Part shown: positions 18,358-26,178 of the stretch, in pieces
Numbering within the stretch: the first letter of the stretch is position 1
How the letters are laid out: each line of letters begins with the position of its first letter
NCBI GenBank assembly: GCA_021155205.1
Contig: JAJNPS010000010.1
Location: 62,001-126,000, forward strand
DNA length: 64,000 nt
DNA from: Rhodobacterales bacterium
Lineage (GTDB): Bacteria; Pseudomonadota; Alphaproteobacteria; Rhodobacterales; Rhodobacteraceae
Reading direction: 5' to 3'
Position numbers and translations under genes: made by a program
Notes under the pieces: generated by a model
Seen by the model: only the letters and a program-made list of their open reading frames with translations
The model's database searches: none
Told to the model about the DNA's origin: nothing

Positions 18358-18445
18358 TGCCGTCGTCCCCTGCCCCGCGCCCCGGACGCATCTCAGCGCG
18401 ATCAGGACGGCAGGGTCAATCCCGGAACATGCGGGCCAAGGGGAC

Positions 18446-18521
18446 TGGTGGGCGGTGAGGGACTCGAACCCCCGACATTCTCGGTGTAAACGAGACGCTC
18501 TACCAACTGAGCTAACCGCCC
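18446..18521 (-). tRNA. tRNA-Val(TAC)
   Basis: This is a 76-nt tRNA with encoded CCA. The acceptor stem GGGCGGT/ACCGCCC pairs perfectly. The loop TTTACAC places TAC at 34–36 (Val), and the T arm is GGGGG-TTCGAGT-CCCTC. Confidence 0.96.
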
Positions 18522-18643
18522 GACCTTTGCGCCATACACCGCGATCTGCGCCCCTGGCAAGCCGCCTTGCGCGCGGCGACGGGTACCCGCTGGCGCAACA
18601 TTCAGAAGGCGCGCCCCGGCGGACGCGCCGTTCGGCGGCAGGA

Positions 18644-18718
18644 TGGTGGGCGATAACGGATTTGAACCGCTGACATCTTCGATGTGAACGAAGCGCTCTA
18701 CCGCTGAGCTAATCGCCC
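18644..18718 (-). tRNA. tRNA-Val(CAC)
   Basis: This is a 75-nt tRNA with encoded CCA. The acceptor stem is GGGCGAT/ATCGCCC and the loop TTCACAT gives anticodon CAC (Val). It lies 122 bases from tRNA-Val(TAC) on the same strand. Confidence 0.96.
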
Positions 18719-18743
18719 GGAACCCCGGCTCGGTGGCGGGTTT

Positions 18744-19337
18744 CTAGTCGTCATCCCCCGTGGCCGCAAGGCCCTTTTGCCCCGGTTTGGCGCCGCCCTG
18801 GCGCAGCTTCAGCGTCATGACCGCGGTGCCGTCCCTGGCATCCGTTTTCACGACCCGGACCTTGCCAAAGCCCGGCAGGTTCAATTCGTCCCCGCGCGCC
18901 AGCGCCTCGCCGATTCGCGACAGCGTCGCCTCGACGACATCCTTGACGCCCTTTTTCCTTGATCCCGTCGCCTTGACCACCTGATCGACCAGCATCCGCA
19001 TCTTGAAACTGTCGCCCTTGGGCTGAAGGCGCGGCTTTTCTGTTGGGGTCGCCGGTGCCGCCACAGCACTGGCGGGTGCCGCCTGTGCCGGGGCCAGTCT
19101 GGCCTTGGGCGCTGTCGGCGACTTGACCGCCGCCGGTGTCGGGGAGGCCTTCACGGGGGCCGGTTTTCGGGCCACCGCAGTTGCCTTGGCCGCTGCAGGT
19201 TTTGCGGTCGGGGCCTCTGCCGCAGGGGCTGCGGGCTTTTTGGTCGCGGGCTTTGCGACCGCACGCCCTGCCGAGGGCGCAGCTTTTGCCGGGGCAGTCC
19301 GCACGGTTTTCCGCGCCGGTGTTTTTGGGTCCGTCAT
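18744..19337 (-). CDS. HU/IHF-family DNA-binding protein with histone-H1-like N-terminal tail
   Basis: This is a 197-residue protein. The C-terminal half (about residues 105–195) is an HU/IHF fold: SFKMRMLVDQVVKATGSRKKGVKDVV, then EALARGDELNLPGFGKVRVVKTDAR, holding the dimer helices and part of the DNA-binding arm. The first 100 residues are a low-complexity Ala/Lys/Pro tail with KPAA, KPAPVKA and KPATKKPAA repeats, like eukaryotic histone H1. Such tails bind DNA nonspecifically and may compact the nucleoid. The start at 19337 is the first Met giving MTDPKTPARK. The last residues are acidic (GDDD). Confidence 0.88.
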   Translation of the reverse strand: MTDPKTPARKTVRTAPAKAAPSAGRAVAKPATKKPAAPAAEAPTAKPAAAKATAVARKPAPVKASPTPAAVKSPTAPKARLAPAQAAPASAVAAPATPTEKPRLQPKGDSFKMRMLVDQVVKATGSRKKGVKDVVEATLSRIGEALARGDELNLPGFGKVRVVKTDARDGTAVMTLKLRQGGAKPGQKGLAATGDDD

Positions 19338-19653
19338 TTCACGTCGCTTTCCGTCATGACCGTTTGCATTCGACAAACAGCTTACGGCCTGTGGTTGCAT
19401 CGCACCACGAAAATTTTCCGCCTTCATTCTGCCCGAACCCTGCCGTGTGCGAAAGCTTCCGACCGCACGAACAATCGCCAGGCGAGCCTGCCAGCGAAAC
19501 CGAAGGAATTTTGCGGACCGCAGACCTGATGCCGCCGCTTTCGCTTGACGGAAATGCCCTACTCCCTGTCTCATTCCCATCGCGCCAGAAGCTGCGTCTG
19601 GCAACGCAACGCAGGCCCGGTCCGCTCCGGGCGTTTTCGGGGGGAATCGAACC
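19338..19653. other. 316-bp intergenic region between the HU gene and a small membrane-protein gene
   Basis: The region separates divergent genes and should hold both promoters. I see a 10-bp palindrome GAAAATTTTC (19409–19418) near the HU side. A GC-rich hairpin GCCCGG-TCCGCT-CCGGGC followed by GTTTT (19615–19637) ends 16 bases before the plus-strand ATG, and could be a weak terminator or a leader structure. No gene is supported. Confidence 0.5.
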
Positions 19654-19857
19654 ATGAGACTTTTGTTCACGACTGCCGCCGCCATGGGTCTGGCTGCCAC
19701 AACCGGCGCTTTCGCAGGCGGATTGGCCGAACCTGTGATGGAGGCCGAGGTGGTCGAGGCTGCCACCTCGTCCGCATCGCAAGAATTCATCGTTCCGCTG
19801 CTGCTCCTGCTCGTCATCCTTGCGGCTTTGTCGTCGCCCGATGCACCGCTGCCCTGA
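19654..19857 (+). CDS. Tiny signal-peptide/membrane-helix protein, paralog 1
   Basis: This 67-residue protein has a signal peptide (MRLLFTTAAAMGLAATTGAFA), then the mature start GGLAEPVMEAEVVEAATSS, a membrane helix (IVPLLLLLVILAAL) and a short tail SSPDAPLP. A second copy of the same design starts at 20085. Similar short proteins starting with GGLAEPV after the signal peptide occur in Rhodobacteraceae to my knowledge, without a known function. The GGGGGGAA before the ATG is a good ribosome site. Confidence 0.75.
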   Translation: MRLLFTTAAAMGLAATTGAFAGGLAEPVMEAEVVEAATSSASQEFIVPLLLLLVILAALSSPDAPLP

Positions 19858-20084
19858 AACGAAAGGGCGAACACGCCGTTGAACGGCGCCGACATCGGTG
19901 TGCCTTTTGTGCGCCGCAAGACGCGTTTTCTGACAGTCAGGTTGACAGCCCACATCCCGTTGACAAGGGTCATCTCGCTCACGACGTGTTGCCCGGGGCG
20001 ACAAAAAATATCCTGTCCTGGGGGGCAAAGCCTGCAAGGCCGGGGTCAAATGCTTCGTGTCTGAGTCATGTGAAAGGAACTGAC

Positions 20085-20297
20085 ATGAAGAAACTTCTGC
20101 TTCTCTCCTCGGCGCTGGTGCTTGCGGCATCGGGGTCGGCCAGTGCCGGTGGCCTGGCCGAACCCGTCATGGAACCCGATGCCGTCGAAGCCGCGACCAC
20201 ATCCTCGGCGCCGGGCATTCTCGTCGCCTTGCTGCTGCTCGTGATCATCGCTGCCATGGCGTCGAATGGCGGCGGCGGTGGTCCTCCACCGAAGTGA
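20085..20297 (+). CDS. Tiny signal-peptide/membrane-helix protein, paralog 2
   Basis: This 70-residue protein has a signal peptide (MKKLLLLSSALVLAASGSASA). The mature part starts GGLAEPVMEPDAVEAATTSS, followed by a membrane helix (ILVALLLLVIIAAMAS) and a Gly/Pro tail (NGGGGGPPPK). It matches paralog 1 in the signal-peptide junction, the GGLAEPVME segment, the VEAAT segment and the helix. AAAGGAAC upstream of the ATG at 20085 is the ribosome site. A strong terminator follows at 20412. Confidence 0.8.
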   Translation: MKKLLLLSSALVLAASGSASAGGLAEPVMEPDAVEAATTSSAPGILVALLLLVIIAAMASNGGGGGPPPK

Positions 20298-20411
20298 TCC
20301 GCCTGATTGGATGCAGTGCAGGGGCCGGGTTGCGACACGCAGCCCGGTCCTTGTCTTGCGACCCGACGGGCCCTGATCGCCCCCCCTCAATCTGTTTGAT
20401 TTTCACACAAA

Positions 20412-20439
20412 GGCGCGCCGCGTTCGGGCGCGCCCTTTT
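20412..20439 (+). terminator. Rho-independent terminator
   Basis: An 8-bp stem GGCGCGCC/GGCGCGCC with loop GCGTTCG is followed by CTTTT. It lies between the small membrane-protein gene and the convergent lon gene, and on the minus strand it is followed by TTTG, so it may serve both. Confidence 0.8.
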
Positions 20440-20457
20440 CGTATGTGGCAGGCGATG

Positions 20458-22857
20458 TCAGTGCGCCGTCTGCACCGGCGGGGCGCTTGCCGCTGCCCGC
20501 GCCGCCGCCTCTTCGGCCAGTTCATCCCATTCTACCGGCTCGGGCTGACGGACCAGCGCCTGGGCCAGCACCTCACGCACATGGGATACCGGGATGATCG
20601 TCATGCCCCTGGTGACGCTGTCGGGTATATCGGTCAGGTCCTTGGCGTTTTCTTCGGGGATGAACACGGTCTTGATGCCCCCCCGCAGCGCCGCCAAGAG
20701 CTTTTCCTTCAGGCCGCCGATCGGCATCGCATTGCCGCGAAGCGAGACCTCGCCGGTCATGGCGATATCCTTCCTGACCGGAATGCCGGTCAGCACCGAC
20801 ACGATGGACGTGACCATCGCAAGGCCCGCGCTGGGACCGTCCTTGGGCGTCGCCCCGTCCGGCACGTGGACATGGATGTCCATCGTCTCGAATTTGGGCG
20901 GCTTGACACCGATCTGGGGACTGATCGACCGCACATAGCTGGATGCGGCCTCGATCGACTCCTTCATCACGTCACCCAGCTTGCCGGTCGTCTTCATCCG
21001 ACCCTTGCCGGGCAGCCGCAACGCCTCGATCTGCAAGAGATCGCCGCCCACCGATGTCCAGGCCAGGCCCGTCACCACGCCGACCTGATCCTCTTTCTCG
21101 GCCAGGCCATAACGGTACTTCTTGACGCCCAGATAGCCTTCAAGCTTGTCCGGCGTCACTGTCACCGACTTTTCCTTTTTCTTCAGGATGTCGGTCACGG
21201 CCTTGCGCGCCAGCTTGGCGATCTCGCGCTCCAGGTTCCGCACGCCCGCCTCGCGGGTATAGGTGCGGATCATTTCCATCAGCGCCTCGTCGGTGATCTG
21301 GAACTCGCCCTTTTTCAGCCCGTGGCCGGTTGTCTGCTTGTCGATCAGATGGCCCTTGGCGATCTCGCGCTTTTCGTCCTCGGTGTAACCGGCCAGCGGG
21401 ATGATCTCCATCCGGTCCATCAGGGGGCCGGGCATGTTGTAGGAGTTGGCCGTGGTGATGAACATCACGTTCGACAGGTCATACTCGACCTCAAGATAGT
21501 GGTCGACGAACGTGTTGTTCTGTTCCGGGTCAAGCACCTCCAAAAGCGCGCTGGCCGGGTCGCCGCGGAAATCCTGGCCCATCTTGTCGATTTCATCGAG
21601 CAGAATCAGCGGATTGGTCGTCTTGGCCTTTTTCAGGTTCTGGATGATCTTGCCAGGCATGGAACCGATATAGGTCCGCCGATGGCCGCGGATTTCGGAC
21701 TCGTCGCGCACACCGCCAAGGGAAATGCGGATGAACTCGCGCCCCGTGGCCTTGGCGACCGACCGGCCAAGCGAGGTCTTGCCGACGCCGGGCGGCCCGA
21801 CGAGGCACAGGATCGGCCCCTTCAGCTTGGCCGAACGCGCCTGCACCGCCAGATATTCGACGATCCGTTCCTTGACCTTTTCAAGGCCATAGTGATCGGC
21901 ATCCAGCACCTTTTGCGCCGCGCCAAGGTCTTTCTTGACCTTGGATTTGGTGCCCCACGGCACGCCAAGCAGCCAGTCCAGGTAGTTGCGCACAACGGTC
22001 GCCTCGGCGCTCATCGGGGACATGCTTTTCAGTTTCTTGACCTCTGCATCGGCCTTTTCCCGGGCCTCCTTGCTGAGGGCCGTCCTGGCAATCCGCGCCT
22101 CCAGCTCGGCGACCTCGTTCTGGCCTTCCTCGCCGTCGCCGAGTTCTTTCTGAATGGCCTTCATCTGCTCATTCAGATAGTATTCGCGCTGCGTCCGCTC
22201 CATCTGCGACTTCACGCGGGTCTTGATCTTTTTCTCGACCTGCAGAACCGACATTTCGCCCTGCATGTGGCCATAGACCTTTTCCAGCCGTTCGGCGACG
22301 TCAAGCGTCTCCAGCAATTCCTGCTTCAGGCCCACGTCGATGCCCAAATGCCCGGCCGCAAGGTCGGCCAGCCGCTGTGGATCGCGGGTTTCCGACACGG
22401 CGGCAAGCGCCTCTTCGGGGATGTTCTTCTTGACCTTGGAATAGCGATCAAACTCGTCACTGACGGCGCGCACCATTGCCTCGACCGACGCGGCGTCACC
22501 GGGCGTTTCGGTCAAAAGCTCGGCGCCTGCCTCGAAGAACACGGGGTTTTCAATGAAATGGGTGATGCGCACGCGCGCCTTGCCCTCGACCAGCACCTTG
22601 ACGGTGCCATCGGGCAATTTCAAGAGTTGCAGCACATTGGCCAAGACGCCGACGCGGTAGATGCCCTCGGCGGCGGGGTCGTCAACGGAGGGGTCGATCT
22701 GGCTGGACAAGAGGATCTGCTTGTCATCTGCCATCACTTCTTCCAGTGCGCGCACCGACTTCTCGCGGCCCACGAACAGGGGCACGATCATGTGCGGAAA
22801 CACCACGATGTCACGCAGCGGCAACACCGGATAGCTGGGGGACAGTTTGTCGGTCAT
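20458..22857 (-). CDS. lon: ATP-dependent protease Lon
   Basis: LonA (799 residues) degrades misfolded and regulatory proteins in the cytoplasm. The N-terminal substrate domain begins with YPVLPLRDIVVFPHMIVPL. The AAA+ module has Walker A at GPPGVGKT (354–361), Walker B at LILLDEIDK and sensor segments. The protease domain holds the Ser–Lys dyad: Ser676 in PKDGPSAG and Lys719 in GGLKEKL. AAGGA upstream of the ATG is a good ribosome site. The upstream region has a CTTGAAA element that might be a heat-shock –35 box, but no convincing –10 box follows. Confidence 0.98.
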   Translation of the reverse strand: MTDKLSPSYPVLPLRDIVVFPHMIVPLFVGREKSVRALEEVMADDKQILLSSQIDPSVDDPAAEGIYRVGVLANVLQLLKLPDGTVKVLVEGKARVRITHFIENPVFFEAGAELLTETPGDAASVEAMVRAVSDEFDRYSKVKKNIPEEALAAVSETRDPQRLADLAAGHLGIDVGLKQELLETLDVAERLEKVYGHMQGEMSVLQVEKKIKTRVKSQMERTQREYYLNEQMKAIQKELGDGEEGQNEVAELEARIARTALSKEAREKADAEVKKLKSMSPMSAEATVVRNYLDWLLGVPWGTKSKVKKDLGAAQKVLDADHYGLEKVKERIVEYLAVQARSAKLKGPILCLVGPPGVGKTSLGRSVAKATGREFIRISLGGVRDESEIRGHRRTYIGSMPGKIIQNLKKAKTTNPLILLDEIDKMGQDFRGDPASALLEVLDPEQNNTFVDHYLEVEYDLSNVMFITTANSYNMPGPLMDRMEIIPLAGYTEDEKREIAKGHLIDKQTTGHGLKKGEFQITDEALMEMIRTYTREAGVRNLEREIAKLARKAVTDILKKKEKSVTVTPDKLEGYLGVKKYRYGLAEKEDQVGVVTGLAWTSVGGDLLQIEALRLPGKGRMKTTGKLGDVMKESIEAASSYVRSISPQIGVKPPKFETMDIHVHVPDGATPKDGPSAGLAMVTSIVSVLTGIPVRKDIAMTGEVSLRGNAMPIGGLKEKLLAALRGGIKTVFIPEENAKDLTDIPDSVTRGMTIIPVSHVREVLAQALVRQPEPVEWDELAEEAAARAAASAPPVQTAH

Positions 22858-23066
22858 CGGTCTATCCTTCTTTGCGGCAGACAGTGCAGGCCCCGCTCAT
22901 CGGCAACCCCCGCCATCTCCATCGGGATCAGGAGTGTTAACTTGTGCGCCCGCAATTGGGGTTTCAAGCGCCCTGACACACAATACTTTGCCCCCCAAAT
23001 CCGGGCGGCCGCAAGACCCCTGCCCGAAAAAGTGACGCGATGTTTACCCAAAGGCGACGGTCCCGC

Positions 23067-24197
23067 TCAGGTAGGGTCAATGTCGCCGTTCGCCCGCATC
23101 GCATGAAACTCCGCCACGAACGCCGCCAGCCGCCCTGCGCCGATGGCGTCGCGCAGGCCCTGCATCAGCATCTGATAATAGTGCAGGTTGTGCCAGGTCA
23201 GCAGCATCGAGGCGATGATTTCCTGCGCGCGCAGCACGTGGTGCAGATAGGCGCGGGAATAGCCCTGACAGCACGGGCAGGTGCAGGTTTCGTCCAGGGG
23301 GCGCGGGTCGTCCTGATGGCGGGCGTTGCGCAGGTTGACCTGGCCCCGGTGCGTCCAAGCCTGCCCGGTGCGCCCGGATCGGGACGGCAGCACGCAGTCC
23401 ATCATGTCCACCCCCCGTTCCACCGCGCCGACAATGTCGTCGGGCTTGCCCACACCCATCAGATAGCGGGGCTTATCCTCGGGCAGCATGTCGGTCGCGT
23501 AGTCAAGGACACCGAACATCGCCTCCTGCCCCTCGCCCACCGCCAGCCCGCCGATGGCATAGCCGTCGAACCCGATGCCTTTCAGTGCCGTCGCGGATTC
23601 TTCGCGCAGATCGCGGGTGACGCCCCCTTGCATGATCCCGAAAAGCGCATGCCCCGGACGGTCGCCGAACGCATCCCGCGACCTTTGCGCCCACCGCATC
23701 GACAGGCGCATGGCGCGCGCCACCTCGTCGTCGGACGCTGGCAAGGCGGGGCATTCGTCAAAGGCCATGACGATGTCGGACCCCAGGAGTTTCTGGATCT
23801 CCATGCTGCGTTCGGGCGACAGCATGTGTTTTGACCCGTCGATATGGCTGGCGAACCGCACGCCCTCTTCAGTCAGCTTGCGCAGGGCGGCCAGCGACAT
23901 CACCTGAAACCCGCCCGAATCCGTGAGGATCGGGCGGTCCCAGTTCATGAACCTGTGCAGTCCCCCCAGTGCCGCAATGCGTTCTGCCGTCGGGCGCAGC
24001 ATCAGATGATAGGTGTTGCCCAAGAGGATGTCGGCCCCGGTCGCCGCCACACTTTCGGGAAGCATCGCCTTGACCGTCGCCGCCGTGCCCACCGGCATGA
24101 AGGCCGGCGTGCGAATCTCGCCGCGCGGCGTCGAGATGACGCCCAGACGCGCCCTGCCAACCTGCGCACTGCGCCCGAAGGCAAAGCTGCGTGTCAT
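23067..24197 (-). CDS. tgt: Queuine tRNA-ribosyltransferase
   Basis: This 376-residue enzyme exchanges guanine-34 for preQ1 in tRNAs with GUN anticodons (Asp, Asn, His, Tyr). The catalytic nucleophile and base-binding region is seen in ILTDSGGFQVMSL, the second catalytic Asp in VLPSRSGRTGQAW's upstream GVDMMDCVLPSR, and the zinc site in CTCPCCQGYSRAYLHH. The start at 24197 has AAGGGA upstream; earlier in-frame residues are not family-like. It is divergent from the TetR gene. The tRNA-Asp(GTC) genes at 15.8 kb would be among its substrates. Confidence 0.96.
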   Translation of the reverse strand: MTRSFAFGRSAQVGRARLGVISTPRGEIRTPAFMPVGTAATVKAMLPESVAATGADILLGNTYHLMLRPTAERIAALGGLHRFMNWDRPILTDSGGFQVMSLAALRKLTEEGVRFASHIDGSKHMLSPERSMEIQKLLGSDIVMAFDECPALPASDDEVARAMRLSMRWAQRSRDAFGDRPGHALFGIMQGGVTRDLREESATALKGIGFDGYAIGGLAVGEGQEAMFGVLDYATDMLPEDKPRYLMGVGKPDDIVGAVERGVDMMDCVLPSRSGRTGQAWTHRGQVNLRNARHQDDPRPLDETCTCPCCQGYSRAYLHHVLRAQEIIASMLLTWHNLHYYQMLMQGLRDAIGAGRLAAFVAEFHAMRANGDIDPT

Positions 24198-24318
24198 CCT
24201 TTGGCATCCCTTTCGGTCAAGTTCGCGGTCTTTTGCGGCAAATTGCACCAAATGCCAAGAACCGCCCCGAAATGGTTCCAGCAACGCTTGACCTTTGCGA
24301 AAGGTTGGCTATGTCTGC

Positions 24319-24334
24319 GAATGAACGTTCATTC
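24319..24334. promoter_or_regulatory. Palindromic TetR-type operator
   Basis: GAATGAACGTTCATTC is a perfect 16-bp palindrome, 24 bases upstream of the TetR-family ATG and between it and the divergent tgt gene. Palindromes of the type TGAATGA-N2-TCATTCA are typical for AcrR/TetR regulators of efflux operons, so autorepression is likely. Confidence 0.8.
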
Positions 24335-24358
24335 AGTGGCCTTGGGCGGAAAGCATAG

Positions 24359-24970
24359 ATGCAGATCAGCGTAGCCCCGCCCTCGCCCGCACTTGACAGC
24401 CGCATCGCCGAAATTCTCGGGCTGGTGCGAAAGGCCTTTGTCGAAAAGGGCTTTGACGGGGCGTCGATGCAGGACCTGGCCCGCAGTGCGGGAATGAGCG
24501 TCGGCAACTTCTACCGCTACTTTCCGTCAAAAGATGCGATTGTCGAGGCGCTCGTGGCCTGGGACATGGACGAGATCGACCAGGAATTTGCCCGCATCCT
24601 GCAGGCGCCCGATCCGATGGTGGTTCTGCGGCATGTTCTGGCCGAACACGTGATGGACGACAGCTGCGAGGACGAAGGCGCGCTCTGGACCGAGATCTGT
24701 GCCGCCGCCAAGCGCAAGCCGCGCATCGCCGAGGTGTCGGCCCGGATGGAACGCGCCATCGTTGACCGGCTGGTCAAGGTGTTCCAGATGGCAACCCAGT
24801 CCAACGACAATGTCCGCCAGCAGGTCTTTGTGACCGAGGCGCGGATGCTCGTGCTGTTGGTCAAGGCCAGCAAAATGCAGGGCGGTGACGACGTGGATGG
24901 CGATACTGAACTGAAACACCGCGTGTTGCGTAGCATAGACGACATATTGAATTCCGTATCCAAGGACTGA
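24359..24970 (+). CDS. TetR/AcrR family transcriptional regulator
   Basis: This 203-residue regulator has an N-terminal helix-turn-helix (about residues 20–66), including GASMQDLARSAGMSVGNFYRYFPSKDAIVEALV. The all-helical C-terminal part would bind a ligand and dimerise. It is the first gene of an operon with an RND adaptor (5-bp gap) and pump, and a perfect palindrome lies at its promoter. It most likely represses its own operon until a drug, solvent or metabolite is bound; the ligand cannot be predicted. Confidence 0.93.
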   Translation: MQISVAPPSPALDSRIAEILGLVRKAFVEKGFDGASMQDLARSAGMSVGNFYRYFPSKDAIVEALVAWDMDEIDQEFARILQAPDPMVVLRHVLAEHVMDDSCEDEGALWTEICAAAKRKPRIAEVSARMERAIVDRLVKVFQMATQSNDNVRQQVFVTEARMLVLLVKASKMQGGDDVDGDTELKHRVLRSIDDILNSVSKD

Positions 24971-24975
24971 CCCCT

Positions 24976-26163
24976 GTGCCGAACTTTGACATCCCGAACC
25001 GCGTTTTCCTGACCATCGGCGTTTTTGCGCTCGCGCTGACGGGCGTGCCTTCGGCGGCCCAACAGGCGTCGACCGCCCCGGCCGAAGCTGCCGCCCCCGC
25101 ACTGCCAGCGATCACCGTCACGGCGGTCAGCAAGATGGTGCTGAAAGACCGCGTGCTGGCCTCGGGCTTGATCGGCCCGGTCGAACAGGTGCAGGTGCAG
25201 CCGCTGATCGAAGGCCAGCCGATCGAGACGCTGGAGGTTGATGTCAGCGATACCGTGGTCAAGGACCAGGTGCTGGCGCGGCTGTCCAAGACCTCGCTCG
25301 ACCTGCAGGAAAGCCAGTTCCTCGCCTCGATGGCCGCCGCGCGCGCCACCATCGCGCAGGCCGAGGCCTCCAGGGTCGATGCCGAGGCCACCGCGGCCGA
25401 GGCACGCCGTGTCGCCGAACGGACCGCCAAGCTGCGCCAGCAGGGATCGGCGACGCAGGCGGCCCAGGACACCGCGCAGGCAGGCGCGATTTCCGCCGCC
25501 GCCCGCGTTGCCGTGGCTGTGCAGACGCTGGAGGCCGCACGCGCGCAGCTGGCCTTGGCCGAAGCACAGCTTGACAATGTACGCCTGCAGCTTTCCCGCA
25601 CCGAAATCCGCAGCCCCGTGGCGGGCGAGGTGCTGGAGCGCAATGCACTGATCGGCAGCATCGCCACCGCTGCGGGCCAGCCGATGTTCGTCATCATGAA
25701 GGATGGCGCGCTTGAGGTTCGTGCCGACCTGGCCGAGGCGGACCTCTTCAAGGTCGCTGTGGGACAAAAAGCCGAGCTGCGCTTTGGCAAGGGCGAAACC
25801 ACCGTTCCGGGGACGGTGCGGCTGGTGGAACCTGCGATCGACACCACCACGCGCCTCGGCCGCGCCCGCATTGCGGTTGACGCCAAGAGCAGCATGCGCT
25901 CCGGCGTCTTTGTCGAGGCCGAAATCATCGTGGCCGAACACGAAGCACTGGCCGTGCCGCTGACCGCCGTCAGCACCACCGGCGGCGTGTCCACCGTCAT
26001 GCGCGTCAAGGACGGCACCGTCGAGGAGGTGCCTGTCACCATCGGCATCCGCGATCGTGGCATGGTCGAGATCGCCTCGGGCCTTGCCGAAGGCGATCAG
26101 GTCGTGCTCAAGGCCGGTTCCTTCGTGCGCAACGGCGACAAGATCAACCCGGTCATGAACTAG
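24976..26163 (+). CDS. RND efflux periplasmic adaptor subunit (MFP)
   Basis: This 395-residue membrane-fusion protein starts with GTG five bases after the TetR stop. A signal peptide runs to about residue 28 (GVPSAAQ). Next come a barrel-sandwich half (VQVQPLIEGQPIETLEVDVSDTV), a long alpha hairpin (about 105–200, rich in Ala/Glu/Arg) and the second half (RTEIRSPVAGEVLERNALIG), as in AcrA/MexA. It connects the inner-membrane pump to an outer-membrane channel, but no TolC-type gene is in the window. Confidence 0.93.
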   Translation: MPNFDIPNRVFLTIGVFALALTGVPSAAQQASTAPAEAAAPALPAITVTAVSKMVLKDRVLASGLIGPVEQVQVQPLIEGQPIETLEVDVSDTVVKDQVLARLSKTSLDLQESQFLASMAAARATIAQAEASRVDAEATAAEARRVAERTAKLRQQGSATQAAQDTAQAGAISAAARVAVAVQTLEAARAQLALAEAQLDNVRLQLSRTEIRSPVAGEVLERNALIGSIATAAGQPMFVIMKDGALEVRADLAEADLFKVAVGQKAELRFGKGETTVPGTVRLVEPAIDTTTRLGRARIAVDAKSSMRSGVFVEAEIIVAEHEALAVPLTAVSTTGGVSTVMRVKDGTVEEVPVTIGIRDRGMVEIASGLAEGDQVVLKAGSFVRNGDKINPVMN

Positions 26164-26178
26164 CAGGGGACCAGAATC

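Noticed and set aside
22930..22968. Possible RpoH (heat-shock) promoter upstream of lon (CTTGAAA on the minus strand)
   Set aside because: The –35-like box is good, but no convincing –10 box follows at the right distance.
20443..23106. A very long open frame antisense to lon (887 codons)
   Set aside because: It is an antisense shadow caused by strong G/C third-position bias; the product is His/Arg/Gln-rich with no domain, while lon on the other strand is fully conserved.
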